Source: Candidatus Rokuibacteriota bacterium
Lineage (GTDB): Bacteria; Methylomirabilota; Methylomirabilia; Rokubacteriales; CSP1-6
Reading direction: 5' to 3'
Length of the DNA: 64,000 nt
Assembly: GCA_016184125.1 (NCBI GenBank)
Contig: JACPDG010000041.1
Location: 52,049 to 116,048 of the forward strand
In this document: positions 23,802 to 33,038 of the stretch, in pieces
Position numbering within the stretch: position 1 is the first letter of the stretch
Layout of the letters: every line of letters begins with the position of its first letter
Made by a program: the position numbers and the translations under genes
Notes under the pieces: generated by a model
What the model saw: the letters and a program-made list of their open reading frames with translations, nothing else
Told to the model about the DNA's origin: nothing
Databases searched by the model: none

Positions 23802-24943
23802 TGGCGTCGCACCGTGCGGCCGCCGTCGAGCCGTTCCTGGCCGTCGAGATCGGCGAGCGGGCTCAGGCGCTCGAGCGCGACGGCATCGACGTCGTCCACC
23901 TCGAGTTCGGCGAGCCGGACTTCGACGCGCCGGCGGTGGTACGGGACGCGCTCGATCGCGCGCTCAAGGACGGGCGGGCGCGCTACGCGCACAGCCTGGG
24001 CGTCCCGGCGCTGCGTGAAGCGATCGCCGAGCATTACCGCCAGACGTACGGGGTGACCATCTCGTCCGAACAGGTGCTCGTCACCCCGGGCACGTCCCCG
24101 GCGATGCTGCTGCTGTTCGGTCACCTGCTGGACCCGGGGGACGAGGTCGTCCTGAGCGACCCGTATTACGCGTGCTATCCCAACTTCATCCGCTACGCCG
24201 GGGGCTTTCCCGTCACCGTCCCGATCACGGAGGACGACGGGTTCCAGTACCGGCCCGAGATGATCCGGGAGCGCCTCGGCGCCCGCACGAAAGCCGTCGT
24301 CGTCAACTCGCCCGCCAACCCGACGGGCGCCGTGCTCTCGGCCGAGCGCCTGGCCGCGATCGCGGACCTCGGGCGCCTCGTCGTCTCCGACGAGATCTAC
24401 CACGGGCTCACCTACGAAGGCCGCGAGCGCTCGATCCTGGAGTTCACCGACCGCTGCTTCGTGCTCAACGGGTTCTCGAAGCGCTTCGCGATGACCGGCT
24501 GGCGGCTCGGCTGGCTGATCGGTCCGCGCGACGACGTGCGGTCGCTCCAGCGCCTCTTCGGGAACTTCTTCATCTCGACGAACGAGTTCGTGCAGTGGGC
24601 GGGCGTCGCCGCGCTCCGTGAGGCGGCCGACGAGACACGGCGGATGCGGGCGGTGTTCGCCGAGCGGCGCCGCGCGATGATCGACGGGCTGCGAGCGATC
24701 GGCCTCGGCGTCGGCTTCGAGCCGACCGGCGCGTTCTACGTGCTCGCGAACGCCCGGCGCTTCACGCGCGATTCGGTCGCGTTCGCGTACGAGATCCTCG
24801 AGCAGGCGCACGTCGCGGTGACGCCGGGCGCCGCATTCGGGCCGAATGCGGAAGGGTACCTGCGGTTCTCGTACGCGTCCTCGGTGGAGCGCATCCAGGA
24901 AGGACTGCGGCGCATCGCGGCGTTCCTCGAGGGGCGCCGATGA
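23801..24943 (+). CDS. Class I/II PLP-dependent aminotransferase
   Basis: 380 residues with a complete fold: FGEPDFDAPAVVRDAL near the N-terminus, PTGAVLSAERL after NSPAN (the substrate-binding region), VVSDEIYHGLTYEG, the PLP lysine in NGFSKRFAMTGWRLGW, and the carboxylate-binding arginine in GYLRFSYASSVERI. It resembles aspartate/alanine-type fold I aminotransferases (AspC/AlaA group); the substrate is not clear. It is coupled to the glycosyltransferase upstream, although no shared pathway is obvious. Confidence 0.88.
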   Translation: MASHRAAAVEPFLAVEIGERAQALERDGIDVVHLEFGEPDFDAPAVVRDALDRALKDGRARYAHSLGVPALREAIAEHYRQTYGVTISSEQVLVTPGTSPAMLLLFGHLLDPGDEVVLSDPYYACYPNFIRYAGGFPVTVPITEDDGFQYRPEMIRERLGARTKAVVVNSPANPTGAVLSAERLAAIADLGRLVVSDEIYHGLTYEGRERSILEFTDRCFVLNGFSKRFAMTGWRLGWLIGPRDDVRSLQRLFGNFFISTNEFVQWAGVAALREAADETRRMRAVFAERRRAMIDGLRAIGLGVGFEPTGAFYVLANARRFTRDSVAFAYEILEQAHVAVTPGAAFGPNAEGYLRFSYASSVERIQEGLRRIAAFLEGRR

Positions 24944-25115
24944 GCACGGCGGCGTGGTCGCCCACATCCACTGGCACGTCATCCCGCGGCGCACCGATGA
25001 CCCCGCGTGCCGCGTTCCGGTGTGGACCGTGAACCACGCGCCGCAGCGGACCGGCGACGACGAGGTTACGGCTCGGATCGCGAGCCTGCAGCGCCGCCTG
25101 GGGATCGGGCAGTAA
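24936..25115 (+). pseudogene. C-terminal remnant of a HIT-family hydrolase
   Basis: This frame reads EHGGVVAHIHWHVIPRRTDD, then PVWTVNHAPQRTGDDEV to the stop. The HIT signature H-x-H-x-H (HIHWHVI) and the following proline-rich tail are intact, but the N-terminal two-thirds of a HIT protein are absent. The upstream end runs into the aminotransferase 3' end in another frame. GTG 24954 could start a fragment of about 53 residues. Codon use is normal, so the loss looks recent or artefactual. Confidence 0.65.
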
Positions 25116-25130
25116 CGGAGCGCCTGACCG

Positions 25131-25850
25131 GTGCAGGCCTCGTACGTCGCCGTCCATGTCGAGGAGGATCGCCTCCACTGGTGGTTCCGAGGGCGCCTGG
25201 CCGTGTTGCTGGCGGTGCTGCGTCGCGAGCTTCCGCCGCACCCCGTCCGGCTGCTCGAGCTCGGCTGCGGGACGGGGAACGTGCTCGGCGCGCTCCAGGC
25301 GTTCGGTGAAGCCGTCGGGATGGAGCCGAACGCCGAGCTCAGGGCGGTCGCACAGGCGGCCGGGCTCGACGTGCGGGTCGGGAAGCTCCCCGGCGAGACC
25401 GGTGTCGAGCCGGGATGGGCGGACGTCGTCCTGCTCCTCGACGTGCTCGAGCACCTGGACGACGAGCACGGCTCGCTCCGCACCGCGTACGGCGCGCTGC
25501 GGCCCGGCGGCATGCTGGTCGTCACCGTCCCGGCGTACCCGTGGCTCTGGAGCGGCCACGACGAGGCGCTTGGCCACCGCCGGCGGTACACGGCCCGGTC
25601 CCTGTCGCGCGCGCTCCACGGTGCCGGCTTCGCTGTCGCGGGGACGAGCTACTTCAACGCGCTCCTGTTTCCCGCGATCGCGCTCGTGCGCACTCTCCAT
25701 CGCCTCGGCGGCGCGCCCGGGCACGATCTCCGTCGCCCGTCCGACGCGGTGAACCGGCTGCTCGAGCGGGTGCTCGCCCTCGAGGGGCACGTCGTGCCGC
25801 GCGTGCGCCTGCCGTTCGGCGCGTCTGTGCTCGCGATCGCACGGCGATGA
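25131..25850 (+). CDS. Class I SAM-dependent methyltransferase
   Basis: 239 residues from GTG 25131. It has HWWFRGRLAVLLAVL, typical of sugar/lipid-linked methyltransferases near glycosyltransferases. The SAM-binding motif I is LLELGCGTGNVLGAL, the acidic motif II is VLLLDVLEHLDDE, and motif III is ALRPGGMLVVTVPA. 'GHRRRYTARSLSRAL' follows. The substrate is unknown; it may act on a polyprenyl-linked or glycan intermediate given the DPM-type enzyme nearby. Confidence 0.85.
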   Translation: MQASYVAVHVEEDRLHWWFRGRLAVLLAVLRRELPPHPVRLLELGCGTGNVLGALQAFGEAVGMEPNAELRAVAQAAGLDVRVGKLPGETGVEPGWADVVLLLDVLEHLDDEHGSLRTAYGALRPGGMLVVTVPAYPWLWSGHDEALGHRRRYTARSLSRALHGAGFAVAGTSYFNALLFPAIALVRTLHRLGGAPGHDLRRPSDAVNRLLERVLALEGHVVPRVRLPFGASVLAIARR

Positions 25851-25852
25851 CC

Positions 25853-25970
25853 GCCACGCGGGGCAGCGCTCGTCTACCGGCTGTGGCCGACCGACGCGGC
25901 CGCCGCGCAGAATGCCGACAGCGCCGCGATCCGGGTCGGCGCGCGACCGATTGAGGTGAGCGGACGATGA
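25853..25970 (+). pseudogene. Possible 3' remnant of an unidentified gene
   Basis: Immediately after the methyltransferase stop a frame without a good start reads PRGAALVYRLWPTDAAAAQN and on to IEVSGR before TGA at 25968-25970. Third positions are strongly GC-biased and the stop overlaps the endonuclease ATG as ATGA, the normal gene junction here. That is what the 3' end of a deleted gene would look like. The protein is not recognised. Confidence 0.4.
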
Positions 25971-26620
25971 GGGAGTCACTGGACGCCAAGAAGCGCCGGG
26001 CGGGGCTCATCCTGAAGAACCTGGAGCGTGCGTACCCCGGGGCGACGATCGCGCTTCACTTCTCGACGCCGCTCGAGCTGCTGGTCGCGACGATCCTGGC
26101 CGCTCAGTGCACGGACGAGCGGGTCAACATGGTGACGCCGGCGCTCTTCCAGAAGTACCGCACGGCCGAGGCGTATGCGCGAGCCGACCCCGCGACGCTC
26201 GAGAACGAGATCCGGTCGACCGGCTTCTACCGCGCGAAGGCCCGCTCGATCATCGGCATGGCGAAGGCGCTGGTCGAGCGTCACGGCGGCGAGGTCCCCC
26301 GACGTCGTGACGAGCTCACGCGGTTGCCCGGGGTGGGTCTGAAGACGGCCAACGTGGTGCGCGGCAACGCGTTCGGCGAGCCGGCGATCGCGGTCGACAC
26401 GCACGTGCTCCGCGTGACGAAGCGACTCGCGCTGGCGACGGCCGACGACCCCGATCGCGTCCACGACCAGCTGGCGGAGGCCCTGCCGCGGCCGAAGTGG
26501 ACTCGAGCCTGCCACCTGACCCAGGCCCATGGACGCCGGACCTGTACGGCGCGCAATCCGGGCTGTCCCGTGTGTCCCGTCCGCGCGCTGTGTCCATGGC
26601 CCGGCAAGACCCGCGCGTGA
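25967..26620 (+). CDS. nth: Endonuclease III
   Basis: 217 residues. The helix-hairpin-helix is TRLPGVGLKTANVVRGNAFG with the catalytic lysine; the catalytic aspartate is in AVDTHVLRVTKRL. The [4Fe-4S] loop is C-x6-C-x2-C-x5-C (CTARNPGCPVCPVRALC). It removes oxidised pyrimidines and cuts at abasic sites. The cluster requirement links it to the isc genes in the same window. Confidence 0.95.
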   Translation: MRESLDAKKRRAGLILKNLERAYPGATIALHFSTPLELLVATILAAQCTDERVNMVTPALFQKYRTAEAYARADPATLENEIRSTGFYRAKARSIIGMAKALVERHGGEVPRRRDELTRLPGVGLKTANVVRGNAFGEPAIAVDTHVLRVTKRLALATADDPDRVHDQLAEALPRPKWTRACHLTQAHGRRTCTARNPGCPVCPVRALCPWPGKTRA

Positions 26621-26639
26621 GGGACCGAACGAACGCCTC

Positions 26640-26785
26640 AGAGAGCCCGTGGACGAATCGGGTGGTCGAGGAGCGCCCCGGGTTCCACCGGTGCGTCCGC
26701 GCACCACGGGTGCGTCCGCGCCCCCCCGGGGCGCTTCCGAGCGCGGGGGGCGTGGGGGCCATTTCGGGGCGCCCACTTCCCTCGG
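26640..26785 (+). repeat. Dispersed composite repeat, copy 9
   Basis: AGCCCGTGGACGAATCGGG opens it. A GGAGCGCCCCGGG stem follows with nested GGTGCG-TCCG-CGCACC hairpins, one of them imperfect at its 3' arm. The terminal module is degenerate (GGGGGCCATTTCGGGGCGCCC). It separates nth from the ribosomal protein promoter. Confidence 0.8.
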
Positions 26786-26795
26786 TGCCGAGCGT

Positions 26796-26824
26796 TTGAC
26801 AGGCCGGGTCTTTTCAATTAAGGT
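26796..26824 (+). promoter_or_regulatory. Promoter of the rplM-rpsI operon
   Basis: TTGACA at 26796-26801 is a perfect -35. With a 17-base spacer the -10 is TAAGGT (26819-26824), weak but in a locally AT-rich tract. The leader to rplM is about 80 bases; the copy-9 repeat ends just upstream. Confidence 0.6.
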
Positions 26825-26907
26825 AGGGTGTTCTGAAATCGTCCGGTTTAACGCCCACTTGGAGTCATCGAACCAGTGCGAGCCGAGCCAGACACAGAGG
26901 ATCATTG

Positions 26908-27339
26908 ATGCCGACGCCGATACCGAAGGAGACCGAGATCGAGCGGAAGTGGTACGTCGTCGACGCGGACGGCAAGACGCTCGGACGCCTTGCTACCCGG
27001 GTCGCGACGATCCTGAGGGGCAAGCACAAGCCCACCTTCACGCCCCATCTCGACGTCGGTGATCACGTGATCGTCGTGAACGCCGAGAAGATCGCGGTCA
27101 CCGGCAAGAAGGTGACCGACAAGGTCTACCGGTGGCACACCGGCTACATCGGAGGACTCCGCGAGGTCCGCTTCGAGGAGATGCTCAAGACGCATCCCGA
27201 GCGCGTGATCGAGTGGGCCGTGCAAGGCATGCTCCCCAAGAACAGGCTCGGGCGCGCGATGGCCAAGAAGCTCAAGGTCTATCGCGGCAGCGCGCATCCC
27301 CACGAGGCGCAGCAGCCCCAGGCCCTGGAGGTCAGCTGA
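26908..27339 (+). CDS. rplM: 50S ribosomal protein L13
   Basis: 143 residues from ATG 26908 (a TTG at 26905 is in frame but lacks better spacing from GAGG). Family blocks: [35 protein letters not shown], the 'KITGKK.TDK.Y..HTGY' region ([18 protein letters not shown]) and [18 protein letters not shown]. It has a short N-terminal extension and is coupled to rpsI by a one-base overlap, the near-universal L13-S9 pair. Confidence 0.97.
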   Translation: MPTPIPKETEIERKWYVVDADGKTLGRLATRVATILRGKHKPTFTPHLDVGDHVIVVNAEKIAVTGKKVTDKVYRWHTGYIGGLREVRFEEMLKTHPERVIEWAVQGMLPKNRLGRAMAKKLKVYRGSAHPHEAQQPQALEVS

Positions 27340-27737
27340 TGGCGGCGGTCGTCGATCGTTTCTATGGCACCGGGCGGCGGAAGACGTCCGTGGCGCGCGT
27401 GTGGATCCGCCCGGGGTCGGGACGCATCGTCGTGAACCGGCGGGCCTTCGAGGACTACTTCCCGCGCGAGACGCTCCGGATGATCATCGCGCAGCCGTTC
27501 CACGTGACGAGCACGGCCGGGCAGTTCGACGTGCTCGTCAACGTCGGGGGCGGCGGCCCGACGGGGCAGGCGGGCGCGGTCCGGCACGGCATCTCTCGCG
27601 CGCTCGCCGTCTTCGACGAGAAGCTGCGCCAGCCGCTCAAGAAGGCGGGCCTCCTGACGCGTGATCCTCGGATGCGCGAGCGCAAGAAGTACGGGCAGCC
27701 GGGTGCGCGCCAGAAGTTCCAATACTCGAAGCGGTAG
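27339..27737 (+). CDS. rpsI: 30S ribosomal protein S9
   Basis: 132 residues. [19 protein letters not shown] near the start, then [20 protein letters not shown], and the invariant C-terminal end [20 protein letters not shown] with SKR, which reaches the P-site tRNA. Translation is coupled to rplM. Confidence 0.97.
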   Translation: MAAVVDRFYGTGRRKTSVARVWIRPGSGRIVVNRRAFEDYFPRETLRMIIAQPFHVTSTAGQFDVLVNVGGGGPTGQAGAVRHGISRALAVFDEKLRQPLKKAGLLTRDPRMRERKKYGQPGARQKFQYSKR

Positions 27738-27749
27738 TCCGGGCCGCGC

Positions 27750-28805
27750 GTGAACAAGCTCCGGGTCGGCGTGGCGGGGGCCAGCGGGTACATGGGCGCG
27801 GAGCTCCTGCGCCTCCTGCTGTCGCATCCCGGCGTCACCCTGGCGGCGGTGACATCCGACCGCCTCGCGGGACAGCGCCTGGACCGCGCGTTCGCGCATC
27901 TGCGCGGGTTGACCGACCTCATGTTCCACGAGCTCGAGGCCGACTGGCTCGCGAAAGTCGCCGACGTCGTGTTCCTGGCGCTGCCGCACATGGAGTCGCA
28001 GCGCGCCGTGCCCGTGCTGAGACGGCGCGGCCGGAAGGTGATCGATCTCTCGGCGGACTACCGGCTGCGGAACGCCGAGGACTACGTGACCTGGTACAAG
28101 GCGCCTCACGAGGATCCCCAGCACCTCGCCGAGGCGGTGTACGGGCTTCCCGAGCTGCACCGCAAGGCCATCGCCGACGCGGCGCTCGTCGCGTCGCCCG
28201 GGTGCTACCCCGCGGGTGCGATCCTCGCGATCTCCCCGCTCGTGGCGCGCGGCCTGGCACGGCTCGACGGCATCGTGATCGACGGCAAGTCGGGGGTGTC
28301 CGGCGCGGGTGCCCAGGGCCGGAAGGTCGACCCGATGTACCTCTACACCGAGGCGAACGAGAACGTGCAGGCGTACGGCATCGCCTCTCACCGGCACACC
28401 CCCGAGATCGAGCAGGAGCTCGGCCTGCTCGCCGGGACGGCCGTGCGCGTGAGCTTCACGCCGCACCTGCTGCCGCTGAACCGGGGTCTCTACACGACCG
28501 CCTCGATTCCGCTCGCGAAGCCGCTCACGACGGCCGAGCTGCTCGCGGTCTACCGGGAGTTCTACGCGGGCGAGCCCTTCGTCCGCGTCCTCGACGAGGG
28601 CGAGCGGCCGACCACGCGCGCGGTCGTCGGATCGAACTACTGCGACGTGGCCGTCGTCGCGGATTCCCGGACCGGCCGTGCGGTATGCCTGAGCGCGATC
28701 GACAACCTCGGAAAGGGCGGGTCGGCGAACGGGGTCCAGAACCTCAACATCCTGGCCGGGTGGCCCGAGCGCTCGGGGCTCGCGGCGCCGCCGGTCTACC
28801 CGTGA
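27750..28805 (+). CDS. argC: N-acetyl-gamma-glutamyl-phosphate reductase
   Basis: 351 residues from GTG 27750. NADP-binding VGVAGASGYMGAELLRLL, the catalytic cysteine in ASPGCYPAGAILAI, and GKSGVSGAGAQGRKVDP identify ArgC. It reduces N-acetylglutamyl phosphate in arginine synthesis; argJ follows immediately. It is placed after rpsI with a 12-base gap, so it is probably part of the same transcript. Confidence 0.95.
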   Translation: MNKLRVGVAGASGYMGAELLRLLLSHPGVTLAAVTSDRLAGQRLDRAFAHLRGLTDLMFHELEADWLAKVADVVFLALPHMESQRAVPVLRRRGRKVIDLSADYRLRNAEDYVTWYKAPHEDPQHLAEAVYGLPELHRKAIADAALVASPGCYPAGAILAISPLVARGLARLDGIVIDGKSGVSGAGAQGRKVDPMYLYTEANENVQAYGIASHRHTPEIEQELGLLAGTAVRVSFTPHLLPLNRGLYTTASIPLAKPLTTAELLAVYREFYAGEPFVRVLDEGERPTTRAVVGSNYCDVAVVADSRTGRAVCLSAIDNLGKGGSANGVQNLNILAGWPERSGLAAPPVYP

Positions 28806-28808
28806 CCC

Positions 28809-30023
28809 TTGCCTGAGCTCGAGTGGTTTGATGGCGGCATCACCGCCGTTCCCGGGATCCTCGCGGGCGGTGTGACGGCGGGCATCAAGCCGAGCGGCAA
28901 GAAGGATCTGGCCCTCGTTTACTCGTCGAGCCCGGCGCGCGCCGCCGCGGTCTTCACCTCGAATCAGGTCAAGGGCGCCCCGGTGCTCGTGTCGATGCAG
29001 CACGTGCGTGGCGGCGTCGCTCAGGCGATCGTCGCCTCGAGCGGCTGCGCCAACGTCTGCACCGGCGAGCAGGGGATGCGCGACGCGCGCGAGATGACCC
29101 GGCTCGTCAGCGAGGCGCTCCGCATCCGCGCCGAGCACGTGCTGATCGCCTCGACCGGGGTCATCGGCGAGCGTCTTCCGATGGACAAGATCCGGGCGGC
29201 GATCCCCACCCTGGTCAAGTCGCTGTCGCCCCAGGGTGGCCGCACCGCCAACGAGGCGATCATGACGACCGACACCCGCCTGAAGGAGGTCGCCGCCCGC
29301 CTCGAGATCGGTGGCCGCCCGGTGACGATCGGCGGGATGGCGAAGGGCGCGGCGATGATCGAGCCGCACCTGGCGACGATGCTCTGCTTCGTGGCGACCG
29401 ACGCCGCGATCACCCGCGAGGCGCTCGACGCCTCCACGCGGCGCGCCGTCGACGCGTCGTTCAACCGGATCACGATCGATTCCGACCAGTCCACGAGCGA
29501 CACGGTCTTCGTGCTCGCGAACGGGCTGTCGGAGAACGATCCGCTCGGCCCCGGCGCCCGCGGGCTCACGCAGTTCTCCCGCGCGCTCGCGGCGGTCATG
29601 CAGCGGCTCGCGCGCCTCATGGTGCAGGACGGCGAGGGGGCGACGAAGCTCGTCGCGATCAGCGTGCGCGGCGCCGCGAGCCGGCGCGACGCGCTCGCGG
29701 CGGCTCGCTCGATCGCGAACTCTCCGCTCGTGAAGACGGCGATCAACGGCGAGGACCCGAACTGGGGACGCCTGATGATGGCGATCGGCAAGTCCCCGGC
29801 CCGGGTGGACGCCGGACGGGTGGCGATCGCGTTCGAGGGCGAGCTGATGGTCGAGGGCGGCACCGTCAAGGACGGGGTGCGCGTCGACAGGATCCGCGAG
29901 ATCATGAGACGGTCGGAGTACACGATCACGGTCGACCTCGGTCTCGGCCGCGCCGAGGACACCGTGTGGACGTGCGATCTCAGCGAGGAGTACGTCCGGC
30001 TCAACTCGAAATACACCACGTGA
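28809..30023 (+). CDS. argJ: Bifunctional glutamate N-acetyltransferase / ornithine acetyltransferase
   Basis: 404 residues from TTG 28809. The self-cleavage site is the A-T bond in [17 protein letters not shown], with an upstream KGAAM; N-terminal [18 protein letters not shown] and '[17 protein letters not shown]' are conserved. It recycles acetyl groups between acetylornithine and glutamate, so together with argC it gives the cyclic arginine route. The end reads [12 protein letters not shown], the usual ArgJ terminus. Confidence 0.95.
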   Translation: MPELEWFDGGITAVPGILAGGVTAGIKPSGKKDLALVYSSSPARAAAVFTSNQVKGAPVLVSMQHVRGGVAQAIVASSGCANVCTGEQGMRDAREMTRLVSEALRIRAEHVLIASTGVIGERLPMDKIRAAIPTLVKSLSPQGGRTANEAIMTTDTRLKEVAARLEIGGRPVTIGGMAKGAAMIEPHLATMLCFVATDAAITREALDASTRRAVDASFNRITIDSDQSTSDTVFVLANGLSENDPLGPGARGLTQFSRALAAVMQRLARLMVQDGEGATKLVAISVRGAASRRDALAAARSIANSPLVKTAINGEDPNWGRLMMAIGKSPARVDAGRVAIAFEGELMVEGGTVKDGVRVDRIREIMRRSEYTITVDLGLGRAEDTVWTCDLSEEYVRLNSKYTT

Positions 30024-30066
30024 CGGCCCATCACGCACGCCGCGCACGACCCGGTGCGGAGCCCAC

Positions 30067-30105
30067 GGGAGCGTCCTCGCTCCCCACGGGAGCGTCCGCG
30101 CTCCC
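30067..30105 (+). repeat. Two tandem tetraloop hairpins in the rpsB leader
   Basis: GGGAGCG-TCCT-CGCTCCC (30067-30084) and GGGAGCG-TCCG-CGCTCCC (30088-30105) repeat with a 21-base period, 52 bases before the rpsB start. They are built like the small hairpins nested in the dispersed repeat (GGTGCG-TCCG-CGCACC) but with an A-T pair in place of T-A, so the stem is conserved while the sequence is not. They could be part of an S2 autoregulatory leader. Confidence 0.6.
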
Positions 30106-30156
30106 CCCGACGGCATCCGCGCGCGCGGCGGAGGAACAACCGGAGCAGGAGGAGAC

Positions 30157-30918
30157 ATGGCCGCGTTGACGATGAAGGAATTGCTCGAGGCCGGGGTCCA
30201 CTTCGGCCACCAGACCAAGCGCTGGAACCCGAAGATGCAGAAGTACATCTTCGGCGAGCGCAACGGGATCTACATCATCGACCTCCAGAAGACCCTCAAG
30301 AAGTTTCGCGAGGCCCACGCCTTCGTCCGCGACCTGGCCGCCCAGGGGGGCACCGTGCTCTTCGTCGGCACGAAGAAGCAGGCGCAGGAGACCGTGTTCG
30401 ACGAGGCCAACCGCTGCGGCATGTATTACGTGAACCAGCGGTGGCTCGGCGGCACGCTGACCAACTTCACGACGATCCGGAAGTCGATCGCGCGGCTGAA
30501 GAAGCTCGAGGACATGAAGGAAACGGGTGAGGTCGAGCGGATCCCGAAGAAGGAGGCGCTCGAGCTCGAACGCGAGCGGCAGAAGCTCGAGAAGGCGCTG
30601 GTCGGCATCAAGGCGATGGAGTCGCTGCCGTCCGCCGTGTTCATCATCGATCCGCGCAAGGAGAAGATCGCCGTCGCCGAGGCGCAGCGTCTCGGCATCC
30701 CGATCGTGTCGATCGTGGACACCAACTGCGACCCGACCGGCATCGATTACCCGGTCCCCGGGAACGACGACGCGATCCGGGCCGTCCGGCTGATCACGTC
30801 CCGCGTCGTGGACGCGGTCCTCGAGGGCCGCGGGGCGCTCCAGAAGGAAGAGACCGAGCCCGTCCCGGCCGAGGTGTCCGAGGGGGAGATGGCGCCGGCC
30901 GAGGCGGAGGTCAGTTGA
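30157..30918 (+). CDS. rpsB: 30S ribosomal protein S2
   Basis: 253 residues. [37 protein letters not shown], '[12 protein letters not shown]', [15 protein letters not shown] and [20 protein letters not shown] are all diagnostic. An acidic Glu-rich tail ([15 protein letters not shown]) follows. GGAGGAG precedes the ATG. It is coupled to tsf by overlapping stop and start. Confidence 0.97.
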   Translation: MAALTMKELLEAGVHFGHQTKRWNPKMQKYIFGERNGIYIIDLQKTLKKFREAHAFVRDLAAQGGTVLFVGTKKQAQETVFDEANRCGMYYVNQRWLGGTLTNFTTIRKSIARLKKLEDMKETGEVERIPKKEALELERERQKLEKALVGIKAMESLPSAVFIIDPRKEKIAVAEAQRLGIPIVSIVDTNCDPTGIDYPVPGNDDAIRAVRLITSRVVDAVLEGRGALQKEETEPVPAEVSEGEMAPAEAEVS

Positions 30919-31517
30919 TGGCGAGCCAGGCGCAGCTGGTGAAGGAGCTCCGGGACCGGACCGGCTCCGGGGTGATGGACTGCAAGGCGGCGCTCGACGC
31001 ATCCCAGGGCAGCCTGGATGGCGCGGTCGAGTACCTTCGCAAGAAGGGGCTCGCCGACGCCCAGAAGCGCGCGCACCGCGAGGCCAGGGAGGGCCTGGTC
31101 GGGAGCTACATCCATCCCGGGGGGAAGCTCGGCGTCCTCATCGAGGTGGCCTGCGAGACGGACTTCGTCGCCAAGACGGAGGCGTTCCAGGACCTCGTGA
31201 AGGACCTCGCCATGCAGATCGCCGCGGTCAATCCCGCGTGGATCGCCCGGGAGGACGTACCGGCGGAGACGGTCGAGAAGGAGCGGGACATCTACCGCAC
31301 GCAGATGGCGGATCAGAAGAAGCCCGCGCACGTGCTCGACAAGATCATCGAAGGCAAGCTCGACAAGTTCTACGCCGAGCAGTGCCTCCTCGAGCAACCG
31401 TTCATCAAGGACGCGACCGGCAAGACGAAGGTGAAGGACCTGGTCGACGGGGTGAACGCGAAGACCCAGGAGCGGGTCGTGGTCAGACGCTTCGCCCGCT
31501 TCCAGATCGGCGGCTGA
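30918..31517 (+). CDS. tsf: Elongation factor Ts
   Basis: 199 residues, the short EF-Ts form. The N-terminal module has [19 protein letters not shown], then [14 protein letters not shown]; the core has [14 protein letters not shown] (the TDFVA motif that displaces Mg in EF-Tu) and [13 protein letters not shown] near the end. It is the nucleotide exchange factor for EF-Tu, in the conserved rpsB-tsf-pyrH-frr order. Confidence 0.97.
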   Translation: MASQAQLVKELRDRTGSGVMDCKAALDASQGSLDGAVEYLRKKGLADAQKRAHREAREGLVGSYIHPGGKLGVLIEVACETDFVAKTEAFQDLVKDLAMQIAAVNPAWIAREDVPAETVEKERDIYRTQMADQKKPAHVLDKIIEGKLDKFYAEQCLLEQPFIKDATGKTKVKDLVDGVNAKTQERVVVRRFARFQIGG

Positions 31518-31519
31518 TC

Positions 31520-32254
31520 GTGTCCGCCGGTGCCGGCAGCGGCCGCCCGGCGTACCGCCGAATCGTCCTCAAGCTGTCAGGGGAGGCGCTCGCCGGGAGC
31601 CTGGGCTACGGGATCGACCCGGCCGTCGTCGAGCGCATCGCCACCGAGGTGCACGACGTCACCGCGCTCGGCGTGCAGGTCTCGATCGTCATCGGCGGCG
31701 GGAACATCTTTCGCGGGATCGCGGCGAGCGCGGGCGGGATGGATCGCGCGACGGCCGACTACATGGGCATGCTCGCCACGGTGATCAACGCGCTCGCGCT
31801 CCAGGACGCGCTCGAGAAGCAGGGGCTCCAGACGCGCGTCCTGTCCGCGATCGAGATGCGGGCGGTCGCGGAGCCGTACATCCGCCGGCGCGCGATCCGG
31901 CATCTCGAGAAGGGCCGCGTCGTCATCTTCGCCGCCGGCACCGGCAATCCCTTCTTCAGCACCGACACCGCGGGCGCGCTGCGCGCGGTCGAGATCGGCG
32001 CCGACGCGATCATCAAGGCGACGAAGGTGGACGGCATCTACACCGCCGACCCCAAGCAGGACGCGAGCGCCGAGCGTCTGGCGCACGCGACGTACATCGA
32101 CGTGCTCAGTCGCCGGCTCGAGGTCATGGACTCGACGGCCATCTCGCTCTGCATGGAGAACGCGCTGCCCATCGTGATCTTTGACCTGACCCGGCCGGGC
32201 AACATCAAGCGGATCGTGCTCGGCGAGCCGGTTGGCTCGATCGTGTCGCCCTGA
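31520..32254 (+). CDS. pyrH: Uridylate kinase
   Basis: 244 residues from GTG 31520, two bases after the tsf stop. [43 protein letters not shown] and [17 protein letters not shown] are the bacterial UMP kinase motifs. It phosphorylates UMP to UDP. Confidence 0.97.
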   Translation: MSAGAGSGRPAYRRIVLKLSGEALAGSLGYGIDPAVVERIATEVHDVTALGVQVSIVIGGGNIFRGIAASAGGMDRATADYMGMLATVINALALQDALEKQGLQTRVLSAIEMRAVAEPYIRRRAIRHLEKGRVVIFAAGTGNPFFSTDTAGALRAVEIGADAIIKATKVDGIYTADPKQDASAERLAHATYIDVLSRRLEVMDSTAISLCMENALPIVIFDLTRPGNIKRIVLGEPVGSIVSP

Positions 32255-32255
32255 G

Positions 32256-32440
32256 AGGTCATGAACGCTTCGGGTGGTCGAGGAGCGCCACGGCTGTGCC
32301 GGGGCGCTCCGAGCGTGGGGGGCTTGGGGGGCATCGATCGTCCCCCGAAGGTCGGCATCCGGTGGTGGCGCCGCGCCCCGGGTTTCCCGGGGCGCGTGCG
32401 AGCGCGGGGGGTATGGGGGGCTTCGATAGTCCCCCCATCA
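32256..32440 (+). repeat. Two adjacent copies of the dispersed repeat (copies 10 and 11)
   Basis: Copy 10 (about 32256-32350) has GGAGCGCCACGGC / GCCGGGGCGCTCC and the terminal GGGGGGCATCGATCGTCCCCCG. Copy 11 (about 32365-32440) has GCGCCCCGGGTTTCCCGGGG and the terminal GGGGGGCTTCGATAGT with CCCCCCAT. Copy 11 ends in AAGGAGG, the ribosome binding site of frr. Both have the same orientation. Confidence 0.85.
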
Positions 32441-32451
32441 AGGAGGAAGCC

Positions 32452-33006
32452 ATGCAAGCGCTCGTGAAGGACATCGAGGCGCGGATGAACGCGGCGATCG
32501 ACGCCCTCACACGGGAGTTCGCGTCCGTCCGGACCGGTCGGGCCTCGGCGGGCCTGCTGGACCCGCTGCGCGTCGACTACTACGGGACGCCGATGCCGAT
32601 CAACCAGATGGCGTCCGTGTCGGTCCCCGACGCGCGCACGATCACCATCCAGCCGTGGGAGGCCAACCAGTTCGCGGCCGTCGAGAAGGCCATCCTCAAG
32701 TCCGATCTCGGGCTGACGCCGGTGAACGACGGCAAGGTCATCCGGCTGACCATGCCGACGCCGACGGAGGAGCGGCGCAAGCAGCTGGCCAAGACCGTGG
32801 GCAAGATGGCGGAGGAGGGGCGCGTCGCCATCCGGAACATCCGGCGCGAGGCCAACGACAAGCTCAAGGCCATCGCGAAGGACAAGAAGATCTCCGAGGA
32901 CGAGGAGCGGCGCGGACACGACCAGATCCAGAAGATGACCGACCGCTTCATCGCGAAGGTCGACGAGCTCCTGAAGAAGAAGGAGCATGAGATCCTGTCG
33001 TTCTAG
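32452..33006 (+). CDS. frr: Ribosome recycling factor
   Basis: 184 residues. FASVRTGRASAGLLDPLRVD near the start, MPINQMASVSVPDARTI, then LTPVNDGKVIRLTMPTPTEE and the final helix EDEERRGHDQIQKMTDRFIA. It splits post-termination ribosomes with EF-G. The ATG follows AAGGAGGAAGCC, directly abutting repeat copy 11. Confidence 0.97.
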   Translation: MQALVKDIEARMNAAIDALTREFASVRTGRASAGLLDPLRVDYYGTPMPINQMASVSVPDARTITIQPWEANQFAAVEKAILKSDLGLTPVNDGKVIRLTMPTPTEERRKQLAKTVGKMAEEGRVAIRNIRREANDKLKAIAKDKKISEDEERRGHDQIQKMTDRFIAKVDELLKKKEHEILSF

Positions 33007-33038
33007 ACCATTCGGATCGTTCGGGTAAGATTGACAGC

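Noticed and set aside
27279..30263. Minus-strand frame of about 990 codons opposite rpsI-argC-argJ-rpsB
   Set aside because: Antisense to four well-defined genes, with low-complexity composition.
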